NCBI RefSeq assembly: GCF_013395055.1
Contig: NZ_CP058349.1
Location: forward strand, 3,595,501-3,659,500
Length of the DNA stretch: 64,000 nt
DNA from: Pseudomonas sp. ABC1
Lineage (GTDB): Bacteria > Pseudomonadota > Gammaproteobacteria > Pseudomonadales > Pseudomonadaceae
Direction of reading: 5' to 3'
Under the pieces are notes generated by a model. It saw only the letters and a list, made by a program, of their open reading frames with translations. It was not told the origin of the DNA and ran no database searches. A program made the position numbers and the translations under genes. Position 1 is the stretch's first letter, and each line of letters starts with the position of its first letter. Of the stretch, positions 62,782 through 64,000 are shown piece after piece.

Positions 62782-62923
62782 CGTTTCCGGGCTGTGGTTT
62801 TGCGTTCGAGTGCATGCTTGGACCGTCTTGATTGTTTTATCGGGCCAGGTGTCGCCAGGCCATCGCTGCCGGCGTGTGGTTCATATGGTCGTTTCGATGT
62901 GTGGCTTCTATCGTGAGTCGGGC

Positions 62924-63397
62924 TTATCGCGTCTCGTCGTCGGCAGGTTCCTGGTGGTCTGCCGTGCGTTTGCCTGCGAGGGCCAGGTTGACCGAAAGCC
63001 AGTTGCTGACAGCGGCGTCCCCGGTTTCGGCGAATGCGCGGGTCAGCAGGCGGGCCTGCTCGCGGCGCAGGGCGTGTTCCAGCCTGGCGCCTTCGGCGCT
63101 CAGTTGCAGTTTGCGCTTACGCTTGTCGTCTTCGTCGGGCAGGCTTTCCACCAGGTGCATTTCCAGTAGCTGGCGCAGCGGGATGTTCAGCGCCTGCTTG
63201 CTGACGCCGAGATAGCCGAGCAGGTCTTTCACGCTCAGGCTCGGGTAGTTGGCAATGAAGAACAGGATGCGATGGTGTACGCGGGACAGTCCGCGACGCG
63301 CGAGCATCTCGTCGGGCTTGGCGGTGAAGGCCTGATAAGCCAGGAAGAAGCTTTCCATTATCTGGCGCTGAATGGTGCTTTTTTTTAGGTCAGGCAT
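62924..63397 (-). CDS. MarR-family transcriptional regulator
   Basis: A 157-aa winged-helix regulator: helices around MESFFLAYQAFTAKPDEMLA, HRILFFIANYPSLSVKDLLG, the recognition helix VSKQALNIPLRQLLEM, and the wing LPDEDDKRKRKLQLSAEG. Two starts are possible, ATG 63397 (MPDLKKST) and ATG 63439 (14 codons longer). Each ATG lies inside one of two similar palindromes (see the operator entries), and neither has a clear Shine-Dalgarno; I chose the shorter. It is divergent from the aminotransferase gene, a likely target. Confidence 0.82.
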   Translation of the reverse strand: MPDLKKSTIQRQIMESFFLAYQAFTAKPDEMLARRGLSRVHHRILFFIANYPSLSVKDLLGYLGVSKQALNIPLRQLLEMHLVESLPDEDDKRKRKLQLSAEGARLEHALRREQARLLTRAFAETGDAAVSNWLSVNLALAGKRTADHQEPADDETR

Positions 63398-63403
63398 ATT
63401 GAC
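63388..63403. promoter_or_regulatory. Candidate MarR operator 1
   Basis: GGTCAGGCATATTGAC contains GTCAG-N5-TTGAC, an almost perfect inverted repeat. It overlaps ATG 63397 of the MarR gene and a possible -35 (TTGACG, 63399-63404) for the aminotransferase. Differs from operator 2 at two positions. Confidence 0.55.
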
Positions 63404-63429
63404 GTATTTGTGGGCGTGAGAGTAGTTTT

Positions 63430-63445
63430 GGTCAAGCATTTTGAC
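63430..63445. promoter_or_regulatory. Candidate MarR operator 2
   Basis: GGTCAAGCATTTTGAC contains the perfect inverted repeat GTCAA-N5-TTGAC, 42 bp (four helical turns) from operator 1. It covers the alternative MarR start at 63439 and lies about 20 bp before the aminotransferase ATG. Confidence 0.6.
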
Positions 63446-63465
63446 TTATCAGGCTCCGTACTCCA

Positions 63466-64000
63466 ATGGCTTTTTCCGAACGCATCGACCGTCTCAAGAG
63501 TTCCCTCATCCGTGAAATCCTGGCGGCCGCTCAGCGGCCGGAGGTCATGTCCTTCGCGGGTGGCCTGCCTGCCGAACCGATGTTGCCCAAGGTGTCCTGG
63601 GACGAGATGCCGGTCAGTGTCGGCCAGTACGGCATGAGTGAAGGGGAGCCGGCGCTGCGCGAGGCGATTGCCGAGCAGGCGAGGGCGCTGGGCGTAGCGT
63701 GCGACGCCAGCCAGGTGCTGGTGCTCAGCGGCTCGCAGCAGGCGCTCGACCTGGTATCCAAGCTGTATATCGACAAGGGTACCGAGGTGCTGCTCGAGGC
63801 GCCGACCTACCTTGCCGCCCTGCAGTCGTTCCAGTTGTTCGGGGCCGAGTGCCTGACGGTGCCCCTGCAGCCTGACGGAATCGACCTGCAGGCGCTGCGG
63901 ACTCGGCTGGAGCAGAGCAAGCCTGCGTTCGCCTACCTGATTCCCACCTTCCAGAATCCCTCGGGCATGCGCTACAGCGCCGAGAAGCGAGCGGCCGTGG
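63466..64000 (+). CDS. PLP-dependent class I/II aminotransferase, N-terminal part (cut by window end)
   Basis: The frame is open from ATG 63466 to the window end (178 codons). SFAGGLPAEPMLPK, then QYGMSEGEPALREAIAEQ, then LVLSGSQQALDLVSKLYIDK and IPTFQNPSGMRYS match the multi-substrate aminotransferases related to 2-aminoadipate transaminase (LysN/MocR-like catalytic domain). The PLP lysine lies beyond the window. There is no N-terminal GntR domain. Substrate unknown; the divergent MarR gene suggests regulated catabolism. Confidence 0.82.
   Translation, partial: MAFSERIDRLKSSLIREILAAAQRPEVMSFAGGLPAEPMLPKVSWDEMPVSVGQYGMSEGEPALREAIAEQARALGVACDASQVLVLSGSQQALDLVSKLYIDKGTEVLLEAPTYLAALQSFQLFGAECLTVPLQPDGIDLQALRTRLEQSKPAFAYLIPTFQNPSGMRYSAEKRAAV

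Noticed and set aside
62782..62923. Possible small gene between the tRNA terminator and the MarR gene
   Set aside because: Only short frames running into the antisense of the MarR gene; no start signal or recognisable product.

Overview
The window is chromosomal DNA from a gammaproteobacterium of the genus Pseudomonas (sensu lato, near the P. aeruginosa / P. alcaligenes side of the genus). The evidence is high GC content, a fused nuoCD gene inside a full 13-subunit nuo operon, a long-form (531 aa) isocitrate lyase, a monomeric 741-aa NADP isocitrate dehydrogenase, a BqsR/BqsS-type two-component system, and the gene order iscR-iscSUA-hscBA-fdx-iscX-ndk-rlmN-pilF-rodZ-ispG-hisS-yfgM-bamB-der that is typical of pseudomonads. 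Almost everything is core genome. I see no integrase, transposase, prophage, CRISPR array or obvious genomic island.

Layout. (1) 1-3.2 kb: the end of a flagellar operon (flgG end, flgH, flgI, flgJ). It stops at flgJ; flgK/flgL do not follow. (2) 3.4-6.1 kb: small genes (a ComEA-like helix-hairpin-helix protein, a DUF1232 membrane protein, a DyP peroxidase, a Gln-rich RcnB-like periplasmic protein). The intergenic region at 3.85-4.09 kb carries three DnaA-box sequences beside an AT-rich stretch with 13-mer-like repeats, which looks like a replication-origin module. (3) 6.2-21.1 kb (minus strand): nuoA-B-CD-E-F-G-H-I-J-K-L-M-N, respiratory complex I. (4) 21.4-25.3 kb: a Tsx-like outer-membrane channel, a bqs-type iron(II)/cation-sensing two-component system with its RExxE motif, and three PepSY-type periplasmic proteins around a divergent promoter with a direct-repeat box. 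(5) 25.4-47.3 kb: suhB, trmJ, cysE, the IscR-controlled Fe-S assembly operon, then ndk, rlmN, pilF, rodZ, ispG, hisS, yfgM, bamB, der, an AsmA protein, and an aminotransferase/omega-amidase pair. (6) 47.4-60.8 kb: a zinc alcohol dehydrogenase, aceA with a long leader and a probable RpiR-type operator, a lone secretin-N-domain protein, dsdA, a GNAT protein, the ribosomal oxygenase gene, purB, hflD, mnmA, a Nudix hydrolase and idh. (7) 61.2-64 kb: folD, a tRNA-Arg/His/Leu cluster, a MarR regulator and a divergent aminotransferase cut by the window end.

How the genes work together. Fe-S clusters made by the isc operon are needed by complex I, IspG and RlmN in this same window. AceA and Idh sit at the isocitrate branch point (glyoxylate shunt against oxidative TCA cycle). 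Several genes serve translation quality (TrmJ, MnmA, RlmN, HisS, Der, the L16 hydroxylase) and envelope assembly (BamB, YfgM, AsmA, RodZ, PilF).

No clearly new enzymatic system is visible. The points most worth a second look are the origin-like DnaA-box module, the aceA operator/leader, the paired operators that overlap candidate start codons between the MarR gene and the aminotransferase, and the direct-repeat box between the PepSY genes. All functional calls rest on reading the translated sequences; no database search was run.
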